Numbered from the stretch's first letter, positions 26,580 through 35,880 are shown. The stretch: DNA of 64,000 nt from JABDQZ01 sp963801985 (GCA_963801985.1 CAWDGV010000008.1:39360-103359); one strand, 5' to 3'. The notes: a model not told the origin generated them from the sequence alone. Numbers and translations are program-made.

Positions 26580-27377
26580 CTAGGCTTTGAGATTATTGTC
26601 CAGGTGAGGTTTGATCAGTTTGAGCATTTCCTGGTGCAAATGGACATTGGAGGCGATCACGTTGCCTGTTTCCAGGTATTTTTCACCGCCACTGAGATCG
26701 CTGACGGTACCACCAGCTTCCTTGACCAGTAAGGCGCCGGCAGCAAAATCCCATTGCGAGAGGCCAAGTTCCCAGAATCCATCGGTTCTGCCTGCAGCGA
26801 CGTAAGCAAAGTCCAGCGCAGCAGATCCGGGCCGGCGGATGCCGGCAGTATCCTTGATCATGTCTTTTAACATGCCAAGATAATTATCCACGAAGCGCTG
26901 GTCGCGGAAGGGGATGCCAGTGCCAATTAAGGCGCCAGTCAGTGTTCTGTGGTTATTGATGCGTAAGCGACGGTCATTGAGATATGCACCATTACCTTTG
27001 TCGGCAGTGTAGAGTTCATTGGTAATCGGGTCATAAACCACGGCACTTTCCAGAACGCCACGGTGTTTCAATGCGATGGAAATGCCAAACTGCGCAAGTC
27101 CATGCAGGTAGTTGGTTGTGCCGTCGAGCGGGTCAATCACCCACTGGAAGTCATTACCCTCATGCGCTCCTGTTTCCTCGGCCAGAATTGCATGGTCAGG
27201 GTAAGATTGGCGAATGACGCTGATAATGGCCTCTTCAGCAGCCCTGTCGACCTCGGAAACAAAATCATTTCGGCTCTTCTGGGTCACCTTGAGGGAATCG
27301 ACATGGTCGAAATATCGCAGCAGAATACTGCCTGCCTGCCGGGCTGCGCGCACGGCGATGTTGGTCGTTGGTTTCAT
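26580..27377 (-). CDS. suhB: Inositol-1-monophosphatase / antitermination factor SuhB
   Basis: A 265-residue protein whose N-terminus (MKPTTNIAVRAARQAG) is nearly that of E. coli SuhB, supporting the ATG at 27377 over the upstream TTG. The metal motifs AEETGA, DPLDGTTNYLHG and QWDFAAGALLV are intact. It hydrolyses inositol-1-phosphate in vitro and in E. coli also helps rRNA antitermination with Nus factors. It is divergent from trmJ, as in many gammaproteobacteria. Confidence 0.94.
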   Translation of the reverse strand: MKPTTNIAVRAARQAGSILLRYFDHVDSLKVTQKSRNDFVSEVDRAAEEAIISVIRQSYPDHAILAEETGAHEGNDFQWVIDPLDGTTNYLHGLAQFGISIALKHRGVLESAVVYDPITNELYTADKGNGAYLNDRRLRINNHRTLTGALIGTGIPFRDQRFVDNYLGMLKDMIKDTAGIRRPGSAALDFAYVAAGRTDGFWELGLSQWDFAAGALLVKEAGGTVSDLSGGEKYLETGNVIASNVHLHQEMLKLIKPHLDNNLKA

Positions 27378-27420
27378 GGCGCGCAAGAATACAGTAAGCC
27401 TTGATAATTAGGAAGCTTTA

Positions 27421-27558
27421 ACCAAGAAGTACACGAAGGTCCCAAAGACATAATTATTTTAACGACTCAACGACTTAATTCATGGCTGAGAGCGGGAATC
27501 CGGTACTCACTCTTGTTACAATAAATAATTCTTTGTGAACTTTGAGTTCTTTGTGGTG
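27421..27558. repeat. Foldback dispersed repeat (CACCAC[GA]AAG family), diverged copy
   Basis: The left arm at 27421-27448 (ACCAAGAAGTACACGAAGG...) is imperfectly complementary to the right arm at 27529-27558 (TTCTTTGTGAACTTTGAG then TTCTTTGTGGTG). The same arm sequences occur, better preserved, between guaB and guaA. It fills the suhB-trmJ gap and ends nine bases before the trmJ start. Confidence 0.6.
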
Positions 27559-27566
27559 AAAATGTC

Positions 27567-28333
27567 GTGACGGAAAATCTTTACCAAACAAATCCAAACA
27601 TCCGCATCGTGATGGTCAATACATCGCATCCGGGCAACATTGGTGCAGCGGCCCGGGTGATGAAGAATATGTGTCTTTCCGAGCTGTACCTGGTGAAACC
27701 CAAGGTGTTTCCCAGCGAGGAGGCCATTGCGCGTTCATCCGGTGCGGTTGATATACTGGAACAGGCTGTTGTTACCCAGTCGCTTGCAGAAGCTGTTGCC
27801 GATTGCCATCTGGTGGTTGGTACCAGTGCCAGGGAGCGTGCTGTGGACTGGCCTGTATATGACCCCGGGGAATGTGGTCATTTGCTGGTTGATGCCAGTA
27901 AAAAGGGTAAAGTTGCCCTGGTAATGGGGCGGGAACGAACCGGGTTAACGAACGAGGAACTCGATTTGTGTCAGTACCTGGTTCATATTCCCTCGAATCC
28001 TGAATATAATTCGCTGAACGTTGCCATGGCTGTGCAGGTTTTGGCCTATGAAATCCTCAAGTCTTCGCTTGGCGAATCTGGGGCTGGCAGGGAGCAGGCT
28101 GTTTTGCCGCCACTGAGTTCGAAACAAATGCAGAATTTTTTGAACATCTCGAACAGGCCCTGCTGGATATTGATTTTCTTGACAGCCGGCAATCGGACAA
28201 GTTGATGCGCCGATTGAAGCGGTTTTTCTTCCGTTCACAACCCAGTGAAGATGAAATGAATATCCTCAGGGGCATACTGAGTGCTGCTCAAGGTCGAAAA
28301 AGCATGCGAAAAACGCCTCCGGAAAAGCAATAG
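27567..28333 (+). pseudogene. trmJ: tRNA (cytidine/uridine-2'-O-)-methyltransferase TrmJ, one frameshift
   Basis: A SPOUT methyltransferase for position 32 of tRNA. The N-terminal part (VMVNTSHPGNIGAAARVMKN) and the SAM knot motifs GRERTGLTNEEL and NSLNVAMAVQVLAYE are intact. The frame is lost in a six-T run at 28136-28141. Adding one T restores QNFFEHLEQALLDIDFLDS and the normal C-terminus through the stop at 28331-28333. A homopolymer miscall is the likely cause, so the gene is probably functional. It starts with GTG at 27567, right after a dispersed repeat, and precedes cysE and iscR as in many relatives. Confidence 0.9.
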
Positions 28334-28420
28334 TTAAAAAAGACCTAGTAAACTCTATGGGAATTGTTAAAATACGCGCCCTATATTTATAGACAGGTCT
28401 GCTAACCGGGGATATTTATC

Positions 28421-29212
28421 TTGTTTTCGCGTATTAAAGAAGACATACAAAGCGTGTTTGATCGGGATCCTGCTGCCCGAAACTCGTTTGAAGTGCTCAC
28501 GGCTTATCCCGGAATTCAGGCTGTTCTGATTCACCGGGTATCACATTGGCTGTGGAATCAGAAGCTTTTCTGGCTGGCACGCATATTATCCAATATTGCG
28601 CGCTGGTTTACCGGTATTGAAATCCATCCAGGTGCGCAAATAGGCAGACGCTTTTTTATCGATCACGGTATGGGCGTGGTTATTGGCGAGACAGCCATCA
28701 TCAGTGACGATTGCACTCTTTATCATGGCGTGACCCTGGGTGGAACCAGCTGGGACAAGGGTAAGCGTCACCCGACGCTGGGCAATAATGTTGTCGTAGG
28801 TGCAGGCGCAAAAGTACTCGGTCCCATTGAGATTGGTGACGGTAGCCGAATTGGCTCAAATGCGGTGGTTTTGAAGTCGGTTCCGGCAAACTCCACGGTT
28901 GTCGGTGTGCCAGGCAGGCTGGTGGAGCAGAAAGCAACGGTAACAGGGGCTGACCACCGTGAGCAGATGGCCAAGAAAATGGGCTTTGATGCTTATGGGG
29001 CGACCAGTGATGCGCCGGACCCGGTAGCGCACGCGATCAACTGCATGCTCGATCACATGCATGTCATTGATAAGAAAATGAAAATGATGTGTGAAAAAAT
29101 GCAGGAAATGGGTATTGATGCTGACAGTGATGACATTCCGGAACTGGGTTCCTGTGAAATTCTGTCCACTGCAGAAGAGATGTTGAAACTCAAGGGCAAT
29201 CCTGATAGATAA
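28421..29212 (+). CDS. cysE: Serine O-acetyltransferase
   Basis: A 263-residue enzyme making O-acetylserine, the cysteine precursor. It shows the left-handed beta-helix hexapeptide repeats and the catalytic segment RRFFIDHGMGVVIGETA and GVTLGGT. It is the short type with a Met/Cys-rich C-terminal tail (MLDHMHVIDKKMKMM). The start is a TTG at 28421. Upstream of iscR, this arrangement (cysE-iscR) links cysteine supply to Fe-S assembly. Confidence 0.94.
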   Translation: MFSRIKEDIQSVFDRDPAARNSFEVLTAYPGIQAVLIHRVSHWLWNQKLFWLARILSNIARWFTGIEIHPGAQIGRRFFIDHGMGVVIGETAIISDDCTLYHGVTLGGTSWDKGKRHPTLGNNVVVGAGAKVLGPIEIGDGSRIGSNAVVLKSVPANSTVVGVPGRLVEQKATVTGADHREQMAKKMGFDAYGATSDAPDPVAHAINCMLDHMHVIDKKMKMMCEKMQEMGIDADSDDIPELGSCEILSTAEEMLKLKGNPDR

Positions 29213-29247
29213 TCCATTACAAACCATATGCTAATATTCTGATAATA

Positions 29248-29281
29248 ATACTTGACTAAATTACTCAGGATTAGCTATGCT
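29248..29281 (+). promoter_or_regulatory. iscR promoter overlapping an IscR type 1 site
   Basis: A -35 box TTGACT (29252-29257) and -10 box TATGCT (29276-29281) are separated by 18 bp. The segment ATACTTGACTAAATTACTC matches the known type 1 IscR operator pattern, which covers the -35 box in other gammaproteobacteria, so [2Fe-2S]-IscR should repress its own operon. Confidence 0.75.
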
Positions 29282-29325
29282 TGCTCCGTATTCAATGAGC
29301 TGGGCCTCGAAATAGGAGTGTCAAC

Positions 29326-29832
29326 GTGAAATTAACGACTAAAGGTCGCTACGCAGTGACTGCAATGCTGGACCTGGCATTGCACAATGATAAAGGTCCT
29401 GTGACCTTGGCAGATATTGCTGACAGGCAGGGTATCTCACTATCGTACCTGGAGCAGCTTTTTTCCCGTCTGCGCAAGCAGCAACTGGTTACCAGTGTGC
29501 GCGGACCAGGAGGCGGTTACAGTCTCGCAGGAACGGCGGCAGATGTACACATCGCTGAGGTGATCACAGCAGTCGATGAAAAAGTTGACGCGACACGCTG
29601 CGGTGGGGCTGGGAACTGTCATAATAACGAGCGTTGTCTGACTCATGATTTATGGCGGTCTCTGAGTGACCGTATTTACGATTATTTAAGTGATATTACG
29701 CTTCAGGACCTTGTTGACCGAAAAGGTGCCGATGAGCGTGCTGTCAGTGCCGAGCAGCGCAAAGTGCAGCTTGGCAATGTCTCAACCCGTTTGTCGGACT
29801 CGCTAGCGGCGGGCACAAATCTCAGTAGCTGA
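29326..29832 (+). CDS. iscR: Fe-S cluster-responsive transcription regulator IscR
   Basis: A 168-residue Rrf2-family regulator with a winged helix N-terminus (MKLTTKGRYAVTAMLDLALH) and the three [2Fe-2S] ligands Cys92, Cys98 and Cys104 (CGGAGNCHNNERCLTH) with the downstream His. The start is GTG with an AGGAG ribosome site. It opens the isc operon, and the operator lies just upstream. The reading frame is clean, in contrast to the next three genes. Confidence 0.96.
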   Translation: MKLTTKGRYAVTAMLDLALHNDKGPVTLADIADRQGISLSYLEQLFSRLRKQQLVTSVRGPGGGYSLAGTAADVHIAEVITAVDEKVDATRCGGAGNCHNNERCLTHDLWRSLSDRIYDYLSDITLQDLVDRKGADERAVSAEQRKVQLGNVSTRLSDSLAAGTNLSS

Positions 29833-29854
29833 TTTATTGAGGAAACATTGAACA

Positions 29855-31072
29855 ATGAAATTACCAATCTATCTTGATTATTCTGCAACCACGCCTGTTG
29901 ACCCCCGTGTTGCTGAAAAAATGTGTGACTGCTTGACGCTGGAAGGCACTTTCGGTAATCCGGCTTCGCGCTCGCATGAATTTGGCTGGCAGGCTGAAAA
30001 ACTGGTGGACCGGGCAAGGTCCGATGTTGCGGAGCTGATCAATGCCAATCCCAAGGAAATTGTATTTACTTCCGGTGCTACAGAATCCAACAACCTGGCA
30101 ATTAAAGGTGCTGCACATTTCTATCATAAGAAAGGCAAGCATATTATTACACTGAAGACCGAACACAAGGCGGTTCTCGATACCTGCAGCCAGCTTGAGC
30201 GTGAAGGTTTTGAAGTGACCTACATGGATCCCGAGCCTAACGGGCTTCTGGATCTGGAAAAATTCAAGGCAGCGATCCGCGAAGACACCATCATTGCCTC
30301 CGATAATGCACGTTAATAATGAAATCGGTGTTATCCAGGATATTGCTGCAATTGGTGAAATCTGTCGTGAAAACAAGATTATTTTTCATGTGGACGCTGC
30401 CCAAAGTGCCGGCAAGGTGCCAATCGACCTGGAAAACATGAAAGTCGATTTAATGAGTTTCTCAGCGCACAAAATCTACGGTCCCAAAGGCATAGGTGCA
30501 TTGTATGTTCGCCGCAAGCCTCGTATCCGTCTGGAAGCCCAGATGCACGGCGGTGGTCATGAGCGCGGGATGCGTTCCGGCACACTGGCAACCCACCAGA
30601 TTGTTGGCATGGGTGAAGCTTTCCGGCTTGGCCAGGGAAGAAATGCAGAAAGATAACGAAAAATTGCTGCGTTTGCGTAACAAACTGTGGGATGGCTTAA
30701 AAGACATGGAAGAGGTTTATCTCAATGGTGATCTCGAACAGCGTATAGCGGGCAATATGAATATCAGTTTCAACTTTGTTGAAGGTGAAAGCCTGATGAT
30801 GGCGTTGAATGATATGGCTGTCTCTTCAGGATAGTGCCTGTACTTCCTCCAGCCTGGAACCCAGTTACGTATTACGCGCCCTGGGACGTGAAGATGAGTT
30901 GGCACACAGTTCAATCCGGTTTACTTTTGGTCGTTTTTCAACTGAAGAGGAAGTTGATTATGTGTTGTCAAAAGTTAAAGAACAGGTGGAAAGACTCAGG
31001 GACTTGTCGCCACTCTGGGATATGTATAAAGATGGCATCGATCTGAAATCGATCGAATGGGCCGCGCACTAA
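29855..31072 (+). pseudogene. iscS: Cysteine desulfurase IscS with three single-base frameshifts
   Basis: A PLP enzyme that takes sulfur from cysteine for cluster building. All catalytic parts are present but spread over frames: PLP Lys in SFSAHKIYGPKG, His in TEHKAVLD, and the active Cys loop SSGSACTSSS. One extra base each at about 30302 (G), 30630/30631 (G) and 30832 (T) breaks the frame. Removing them yields an intact protein of the normal length of about 404 residues. The codons around each break are otherwise perfect, so reading error is the simplest explanation. A real loss of IscS would be expected to be very harmful unless another desulfurase exists. Confidence 0.92.
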
Positions 31073-31097
31073 AATTTAAGGTAACGAGGTAATCATC

Positions 31098-31481
31098 ATG
31101 TCATACAGTGAAAAAGTTATCGATCATTATGAAAATCCACGCAATGTAGGCAAGCTGGATGATCAAGAGTTCTCATGTAGGCACCGGTATGGTTGGTGCT
31201 CCGGCTTGTGGCGATGTAATGCGTCTGCAGATTGAAGTTGGTAATGATGGCGTAATCCAGCAGGCTAAATTCAAGACCTATGGTTGTGGTTCTGCAATTG
31301 CTTCCAGTTCCCTGCTGACCGAATGGGTGAAAGGTAAAACTCTGGATGAGGCGATGGAAATCAAGAATTCGCAAATTGCCGAAGAGCTGGCTTGCCGCCG
31401 GTGAAGGTTCATTGTTCGGTTTTGGCAGAAGATGCGATCAAGGCAGCAATCAAGGATTACCAGAGCAAAAACGAAGATTGA
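31098..31481 (+). pseudogene. iscU: Fe-S scaffold IscU with two single-base frameshifts
   Basis: A scaffold protein on which [2Fe-2S] and [4Fe-4S] clusters form. The three cluster Cys are seen in GAPACGDVM, YGCGSAI and VHCSVLAED. An extra T at 31170/31171 breaks the frame after KLDDQE, and a missing T near 31392 breaks it after EELA. Correcting both gives a full-length protein of about 127 residues ending at the TGA 31479-31481. The HscA-binding LPPVK motif straddles the second break. It is 25 bp after iscS. Confidence 0.92.
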
Positions 31482-31493
31482 GCAGGACCGCAG

Positions 31494-31818
31494 ATGGCTA
31501 TTACGTTAAGTGAAGCTGCTGCCAACAGGGTTTCTTCACTTCCTGGAAAGCAGGGGCAAAGGTGAGGGTGTCCGCCTTGGGGTAAAGACCTCGGGTTGTT
31601 CTGGACTGGCTTACGTACTTGAGTTTGTCGATGAGGTCGAAGAAGACGATGTCGTATTTGAAGATCGTGGTGTAAAGGTCATCATCGATCAGAAAAGTCT
31701 AGTCTACCTTGACGGCACTGAACTTGATTATGGTAAAGAAGGTTTGAATGAAGGTTTCATCTTTAACAATCCAAACGTCAAAAACGAATGTGGTTGTGGT
31801 GAGAGCTTCACTGTCTGA
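31494..31818 (+). pseudogene. iscA: Fe-S carrier IscA with one frameshift
   Basis: An A-type carrier of about 107 residues that delivers clusters to apoproteins. The three cluster Cys are in SGCSGLAY and NECGCGESF. An extra C at about 31539 separates the start (MAITLSEAAANRVSS) from the rest. The first in-frame ATG lies at 31494, 12 nt after the iscU stop. A terminator follows directly after the stop. Confidence 0.92.
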
Positions 31819-31840
31819 TGTTTCTACTTTATAGTTCCAA

Positions 31841-31870
31841 GGCTGTTATCATTTGATAACGGCCTTTTTT
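31841..31870 (+). terminator. Intrinsic terminator between iscA and hscB
   Basis: An 11-bp stem GGCTGTTATCA / TGATAACGGCC with a TT loop, one G-U pair and six T (31865-31870). It probably lowers read-through from iscRSUA into hscBA-fdx-iscX. Confidence 0.85.
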
Positions 31871-31890
31871 CATCCTGTATAACATTACCT

Positions 31891-32436
31891 ATGCTTGATT
31901 TTTCCCAGAATTATTTTGAACTTTTTGGTCTGCCTGCCGATTTTCGGATTGACCTGGATGAACTGGCCTTGCGCTATCGTGATTTGCAGAAAGTTGTGCA
32001 CCCTGATCGATATGCCAATGCAAGCGAGCAGGAACAGCGTGTGGCCATGCAAAGCGCTACGTTGGTGAACGAGGGCTTTGCAACATTGAAAGACCCGTTA
32101 AAAAGAGCGCAATACATTCTGGTATTAAATGGACGTAAGGCTGATGGTGAAAACCTGACAACATCTGATAGCAGTTTTCTCATGCAGCAGATGGAGTTGC
32201 GGGAAACGCTGTCTGAAATTCGCGAAACAGATGAGCCGATGGATTCGATCGGTGAATTACTTGATACCATCAGTAAAGCGATCAATGTACAGGTTGCACA
32301 GCTTGCTATCCTGCTTGAATCCTCAAGCGAAGCAGATTTGGACGAGGCGCAGGATTGTGTCTATAAAATGCAGTTTCTGAACAAACTTCATACTGAAGCA
32401 GAAGCGCTTGAGGCAGAGCTGGAAGATCTTATTTAG
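31891..32436 (+). CDS. hscB: Fe-S co-chaperone HscB (J-domain)
   Basis: A 181-residue J-protein. The J-domain (about 1-80) carries HPDRY at about 38-42. The C-terminal helical domain that binds IscU follows. It brings IscU to HscA and triggers its ATPase. It is 12 bp before hscA and starts 20 nt after the terminator T-run. Confidence 0.95.
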   Translation: MLDFSQNYFELFGLPADFRIDLDELALRYRDLQKVVHPDRYANASEQEQRVAMQSATLVNEGFATLKDPLKRAQYILVLNGRKADGENLTTSDSSFLMQQMELRETLSEIRETDEPMDSIGELLDTISKAINVQVAQLAILLESSSEADLDEAQDCVYKMQFLNKLHTEAEALEAELEDLI

Positions 32437-32448
32437 GCAGAATTTATC

Positions 32449-34320
32449 ATGGCATTGCTCCAAATTGCAGAACCCGGTGAATCAACCGCTCCACATGAAC
32501 ATAAACTGGCGGCGGGTATTGATCTGGGTACGACAAACTCCCTGATTGCCAGTGTCCGAAGTGGTCACCCTGGCACTTTACCTGATGCGGACGGACGGCA
32601 TCTCCTGCCTTCAGTTGTACGCTATCAAAAAGATGGACCGATAGTCGGTTACGCTGCGAAAGAAGCGGCACAGAAAGACCCGCTGAACACGATTGTTTCT
32701 GTTAAACGTCTGATTGGACGTGAAGTCTCAGATGTTAAATCACTCGGTTCGCAGTTGCCCTATGAATTCATCCAGAAGGATTCATCTGTGCCCCGGATTC
32801 GTACTGTTGCTGGTGATGTGACTGCAGTTGAGGTTTCAGCGGAAATCCTCAAAAGCCTGGCGGCACGTGCCCAGGATACATTGGGTGGAGAGCTCGATGG
32901 TGTGGTTATTACTGTGCCGGCTTATTTTGATGACGCCCAGCGTCAGGCTACCAAGGACGCGGCCAGGATTGCCGGGCTGAACGTTTTCCGGTTGCTTAAC
33001 GAACCCACTGCAGCAGCTGTATCTTATGGTCTTGATAACGGCGCTGACGGCGTACATGCCGTATATGACCTGGGTGGCGGTACTTTTGATATATCCATAT
33101 TGCGTCTCAATAAGGGTGTATTTGAAGTGATGTCCACGGGTGGCGATTCAGCCCTGGGCGGTGATGATTTTGATCGCGTGGTTGCAGAATGGTTGATGCA
33201 ACAGGCTGGCATAGCAGATGATGCAGGCCATTCCGCCATGCGCCAGTTACTTGATGTGGCCTGTGATCTCAAGCAGCAGCTCTCGGATGATGAGGTTGTC
33301 GATATCAACCTTGAAGTTCCCGGGCATGCATTATGGACAGGCCAGCTGACTCGCGAAACTTTTAATCAGCTGATTGATCCTTTAATCAAGAAGACTATTG
33401 TGGCCTGCCGTCGGGCATTACGTGATGCGGGAATCAGCAAGGAAGAAGTTAAAGATGTGGTTATGGTGGGTGGTTCAACCCGTGTACCGCGTGTCAGAGA
33501 GCTGGTCGGTGATTTATTTGAAACTGAACCGTTGATCGATATAGATCCTGACAGGGTTGTTGCTATTGGTGCGGCTATCCAGGCTAATGTACTGGCCGGC
33601 AACAAAAGTGATGATGACATGTTGTTGCTTGATGTTAATCCATTGTCGCTCGGCATAGAAACCATGGGCGGCCTGGTTGAGAAGATCATTCCGCGTAACA
33701 CCACCATTCCGGTTGCCCGTGCCCAGGAGTTCACCACCTTTAAAGATGGTCAGTCTGCGATGGCGGTGCATGTTTTACAGGGTGAGCGCGAGCTGGTTGA
33801 TGACTGTCGTTCGCTCGCGCGTTTTGAATTGCATGGCATTCCACCCATGGTGGCTGGTGCTGCCAGAATCAGGGTGGCATTTACCATTGATGCCGACGGC
33901 TTGCTGAACGTGTCAGCTGAGGAATTGAGCTCTGGAGTCAAGGCGCAGGTCAATGTCAGGCCATCTCATGGTCTGAGTGATGAGGAAGTAACTGGCATGT
34001 TGAAAGCTTCCATTGAATATGCGCAGGAAGACGTAAGTTTACGTCAGCTACGCGAAGAGCAGGTGGAGGCGCAACGTGTTATTGAAGCGCTGACTGCCGC
34101 CATGGCCGCTGATGCTGACAGGCTGCTAAATGCTGAAGAAAAGCAGCAGTTGGAATCTGCCCTGCAAAACCTGGTTGAGCAGGCGCAAGGAGATGATGCA
34201 GATGCAATCAAGAAGGCTGTCAAGGCAATTGAAAAAGAAAGTGAATTTTATGTTGAACGCCGGATGAACAGCAGTATTCAACAGGCCATGGCAGGCCGTA
34301 ACGTCGATGAATTTAAATAA
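32449..34320 (+). CDS. hscA: Hsp70-type Fe-S chaperone HscA
   Basis: A 623-residue Hsp70 relative with the ATPase phosphate-1 motif AGIDLGTTNSLIAS, the motif VYDLGGGTFDISIL, VMVGGSTRVPRVRELV and a substrate-binding domain ending in a helical lid. It works with HscB on IscU to release clusters to acceptors. The reading frame is clean. Confidence 0.97.
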   Translation: MALLQIAEPGESTAPHEHKLAAGIDLGTTNSLIASVRSGHPGTLPDADGRHLLPSVVRYQKDGPIVGYAAKEAAQKDPLNTIVSVKRLIGREVSDVKSLGSQLPYEFIQKDSSVPRIRTVAGDVTAVEVSAEILKSLAARAQDTLGGELDGVVITVPAYFDDAQRQATKDAARIAGLNVFRLLNEPTAAAVSYGLDNGADGVHAVYDLGGGTFDISILRLNKGVFEVMSTGGDSALGGDDFDRVVAEWLMQQAGIADDAGHSAMRQLLDVACDLKQQLSDDEVVDINLEVPGHALWTGQLTRETFNQLIDPLIKKTIVACRRALRDAGISKEEVKDVVMVGGSTRVPRVRELVGDLFETEPLIDIDPDRVVAIGAAIQANVLAGNKSDDDMLLLDVNPLSLGIETMGGLVEKIIPRNTTIPVARAQEFTTFKDGQSAMAVHVLQGERELVDDCRSLARFELHGIPPMVAGAARIRVAFTIDADGLLNVSAEELSSGVKAQVNVRPSHGLSDEEVTGMLKASIEYAQEDVSLRQLREEQVEAQRVIEALTAAMAADADRLLNAEEKQQLESALQNLVEQAQGDDADAIKKAVKAIEKESEFYVERRMNSSIQQAMAGRNVDEFK

Positions 34321-34331
34321 GGTTAGCAGTT

Positions 34332-34670
34332 ATGCCTCAGATTATATTTTTGCCACATGAAGAAATTTGTCCGGAAGGAATTGTTATTGAAGTCGAGCCG
34401 GGAATTACTATCTGTGATGCCGCCTTGCAGAATGATATTGAAATAGAACATGCCTGCGAAAAATCCTGTGCCTGTACTACCTGCCACGTTATTGTCCGTG
34501 AAGGTTTTAATTCTCTGGACGAGGCGACCGAAGATGAAGAAGACCTGCTGGACAAGGCATGGGGGCTTGAACCCGAGTCACGTTTAAGTTGCCAGGCGCA
34601 GGTGGGTGAAGAGGATCTGGTTGTCGAGATACCAAAGTATAATATCAACATGGTCTCCGAAAACCACTGA
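34332..34670 (+). CDS. fdx: Isc [2Fe-2S] ferredoxin
   Basis: A 112-residue ferredoxin of the adrenodoxin-like Isc type. The cluster ligands are Cys42, Cys48, Cys51 and Cys87 (EHACEKSCACTTCHV and LSCQAQ). It supplies electrons for cluster assembly on IscU. It starts 11 bp after hscA. Confidence 0.96.
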   Translation: MPQIIFLPHEEICPEGIVIEVEPGITICDAALQNDIEIEHACEKSCACTTCHVIVREGFNSLDEATEDEEDLLDKAWGLEPESRLSCQAQVGEEDLVVEIPKYNINMVSENH

Positions 34671-34878
34671 GGTGATCTACTTTCGCCATAACTGCGTTAA
34701 CGTATTGCTTCAAAATGCTCATTTGCCCTTTGCAAACTCCGCGTTTTGAGCAACACGTTGCCTTGTTCTGACGAAAATATATTCCCCTCAATAATTTTTT
34801 CAGGAATTTAAGATATATTTGTCACCGATAGCTGACATTCCCGCGAAGCAGGGAATCCAGGGATAAAGAGGAAAAAAC

Positions 34879-35079
34879 ATGTCTTTAAAATGGGTTGATG
34901 TTTTAGATATCGCGATCGAACTTGATGAAACACATCCGGATGTGGATCCGATGACAGTTAATTTCGTGGATCTACGTAACTGGGTAATGGCATTACCGGA
35001 TTTTGACGATGATCCGGATCATTCCGGTGAAAAAATACTGGAAGCGATTCAACAGGCCTGGATCGACGAAAAAGATTAA
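34879..35079 (+). CDS. iscX: Fe-S assembly adaptor IscX
   Basis: A 66-residue acidic protein with the family signature KWVDVLDIAIEL and HPDVDP, and the DxxDLRxWV-type stretch FVDLRNWV. It binds IscS and tunes its activity with iron. It lies 208 bp after fdx, further than usual; that gap contains no gene. Confidence 0.94.
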   Translation: MSLKWVDVLDIAIELDETHPDVDPMTVNFVDLRNWVMALPDFDDDPDHSGEKILEAIQQAWIDEKD

Positions 35080-35096
35080 GCTTTAAAAAATTAATA

Positions 35097-35108
35097 TTCT
35101 TTGTGGTG
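35097..35108 (+). repeat. Short fragment of the CTTTGTGGTG dispersed repeat
   Basis: TTCTTTGTGGTG here is identical to the right end of the diverged copy at 27547-27558. It may be a decayed end or chance. Confidence 0.35.
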
Positions 35109-35129
35109 AGCTAAAGTTCTAATGCCACA

Positions 35130-35145
35130 TTCAGGTTAGGTTCAG
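35130..35145 (+). promoter_or_regulatory. Direct-repeat operator candidate for an OmpR/PhoP-type regulator
   Basis: TTCAG occurs twice with an 11-bp period (35130-35134 and 35141-35145), the layout used by OmpR-family dimers. It lies about 70 bp upstream of the first of two exported-protein genes leading into a PhoP/PhoQ-like pair, so autoregulation is plausible. Confidence 0.45.
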
Positions 35146-35214
35146 CTAACTCCGCCTAATATCTCCAATAGAAGCACAGAAGTCCTGCATCTATGCTGAC
35201 AAGGAGATACGAGT

Positions 35215-35556
35215 ATGGAATATAAAGTTCTGGCCACTATAGCGGCAATCGCTATCAGTATCACTGCTTCTGCTGGTAACCAGTTCGGAAGTGGGAAAGG
35301 CAAGGATGTGACAGTTGCCGGTATGCTGCTGGGTGGCTCGATAGGTAATGATTATCGTTGGAAATATTCCGCCCCGGCGAGTTTCGTAACAACAGAAAAG
35401 CGTTTTGAAACGGTTGATAATTATCGGGAGACAACAGAACGGGTTGGCTATAATGTCAAATACCATTATCGCGGACAAAGCTACTGGACCCGCATGTCAC
35501 GGGATCCAGGTAAATTCATCGAGGTGAATGTTTCAGTTAAGCCCGTTAAATTCTGA
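35215..35556 (+). CDS. Small exported YcfJ-like protein
   Basis: A 113-residue protein with a signal peptide (MEYKVLATIAAIAISITASA, cut near 20). The centre has a Gly-rich segment (VAGMLLGGSIGND), and the end carries YNVKYHYRGQSYWTRMSRDPG followed by VNVSVKP, which matches the C-terminus of YcfJ-like outer-membrane glycine-zipper proteins. The zipper is shortened compared with full-length relatives. It opens the operon with PepSY and PhoPQ-like genes and likely sits in the envelope. Confidence 0.7.
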   Translation: MEYKVLATIAAIAISITASAGNQFGSGKGKDVTVAGMLLGGSIGNDYRWKYSAPASFVTTEKRFETVDNYRETTERVGYNVKYHYRGQSYWTRMSRDPGKFIEVNVSVKPVKF

Positions 35557-35579
35557 ATTGAAGCTATACAGGTAATATC

Positions 35580-35876
35580 ATGAGCTTTTCCAGGTTGTCT
35601 TTTTTGCTGCTGATTGCCGCTGTTATGTCCAATCAAACGGTCACAGCAGGCAACCACAGAGGTATGGATCGCTATGAATCCGTTTACGAGATAACCCTCG
35701 ATAATGCCGTTACGCGCGCAAAGGACCAGTACAAGGGACGTGTGATTTCAGCCGAAACCGATAAAAGGAATGGTAAAGGTACCCATAAAATCAGGATTCT
35801 CACTGATGATGGACGAGTCAGGCGATTGAACGTTGATCAACAGACCGGAGAGTACGTCAGGCCACCTAGACGGTGA
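35580..35876 (+). CDS. Small exported PepSY-domain protein
   Basis: A 98-residue protein with a signal peptide (cut near TAG, about 24) and one PepSY-like domain (ITLDNAVTRAKDQYKGRVISAE and KIRILTDDGRVRRLNVD). Such proteins often precede two-component pairs of the PhoPQ/BasRS type and may affect sensing. It starts 24 nt after the previous stop and ends 5 nt before the regulator's ATG. Confidence 0.78.
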   Translation: MSFSRLSFLLLIAAVMSNQTVTAGNHRGMDRYESVYEITLDNAVTRAKDQYKGRVISAETDKRNGKGTHKIRILTDDGRVRRLNVDQQTGEYVRPPRR

Positions 35877-35880
35877 CATT

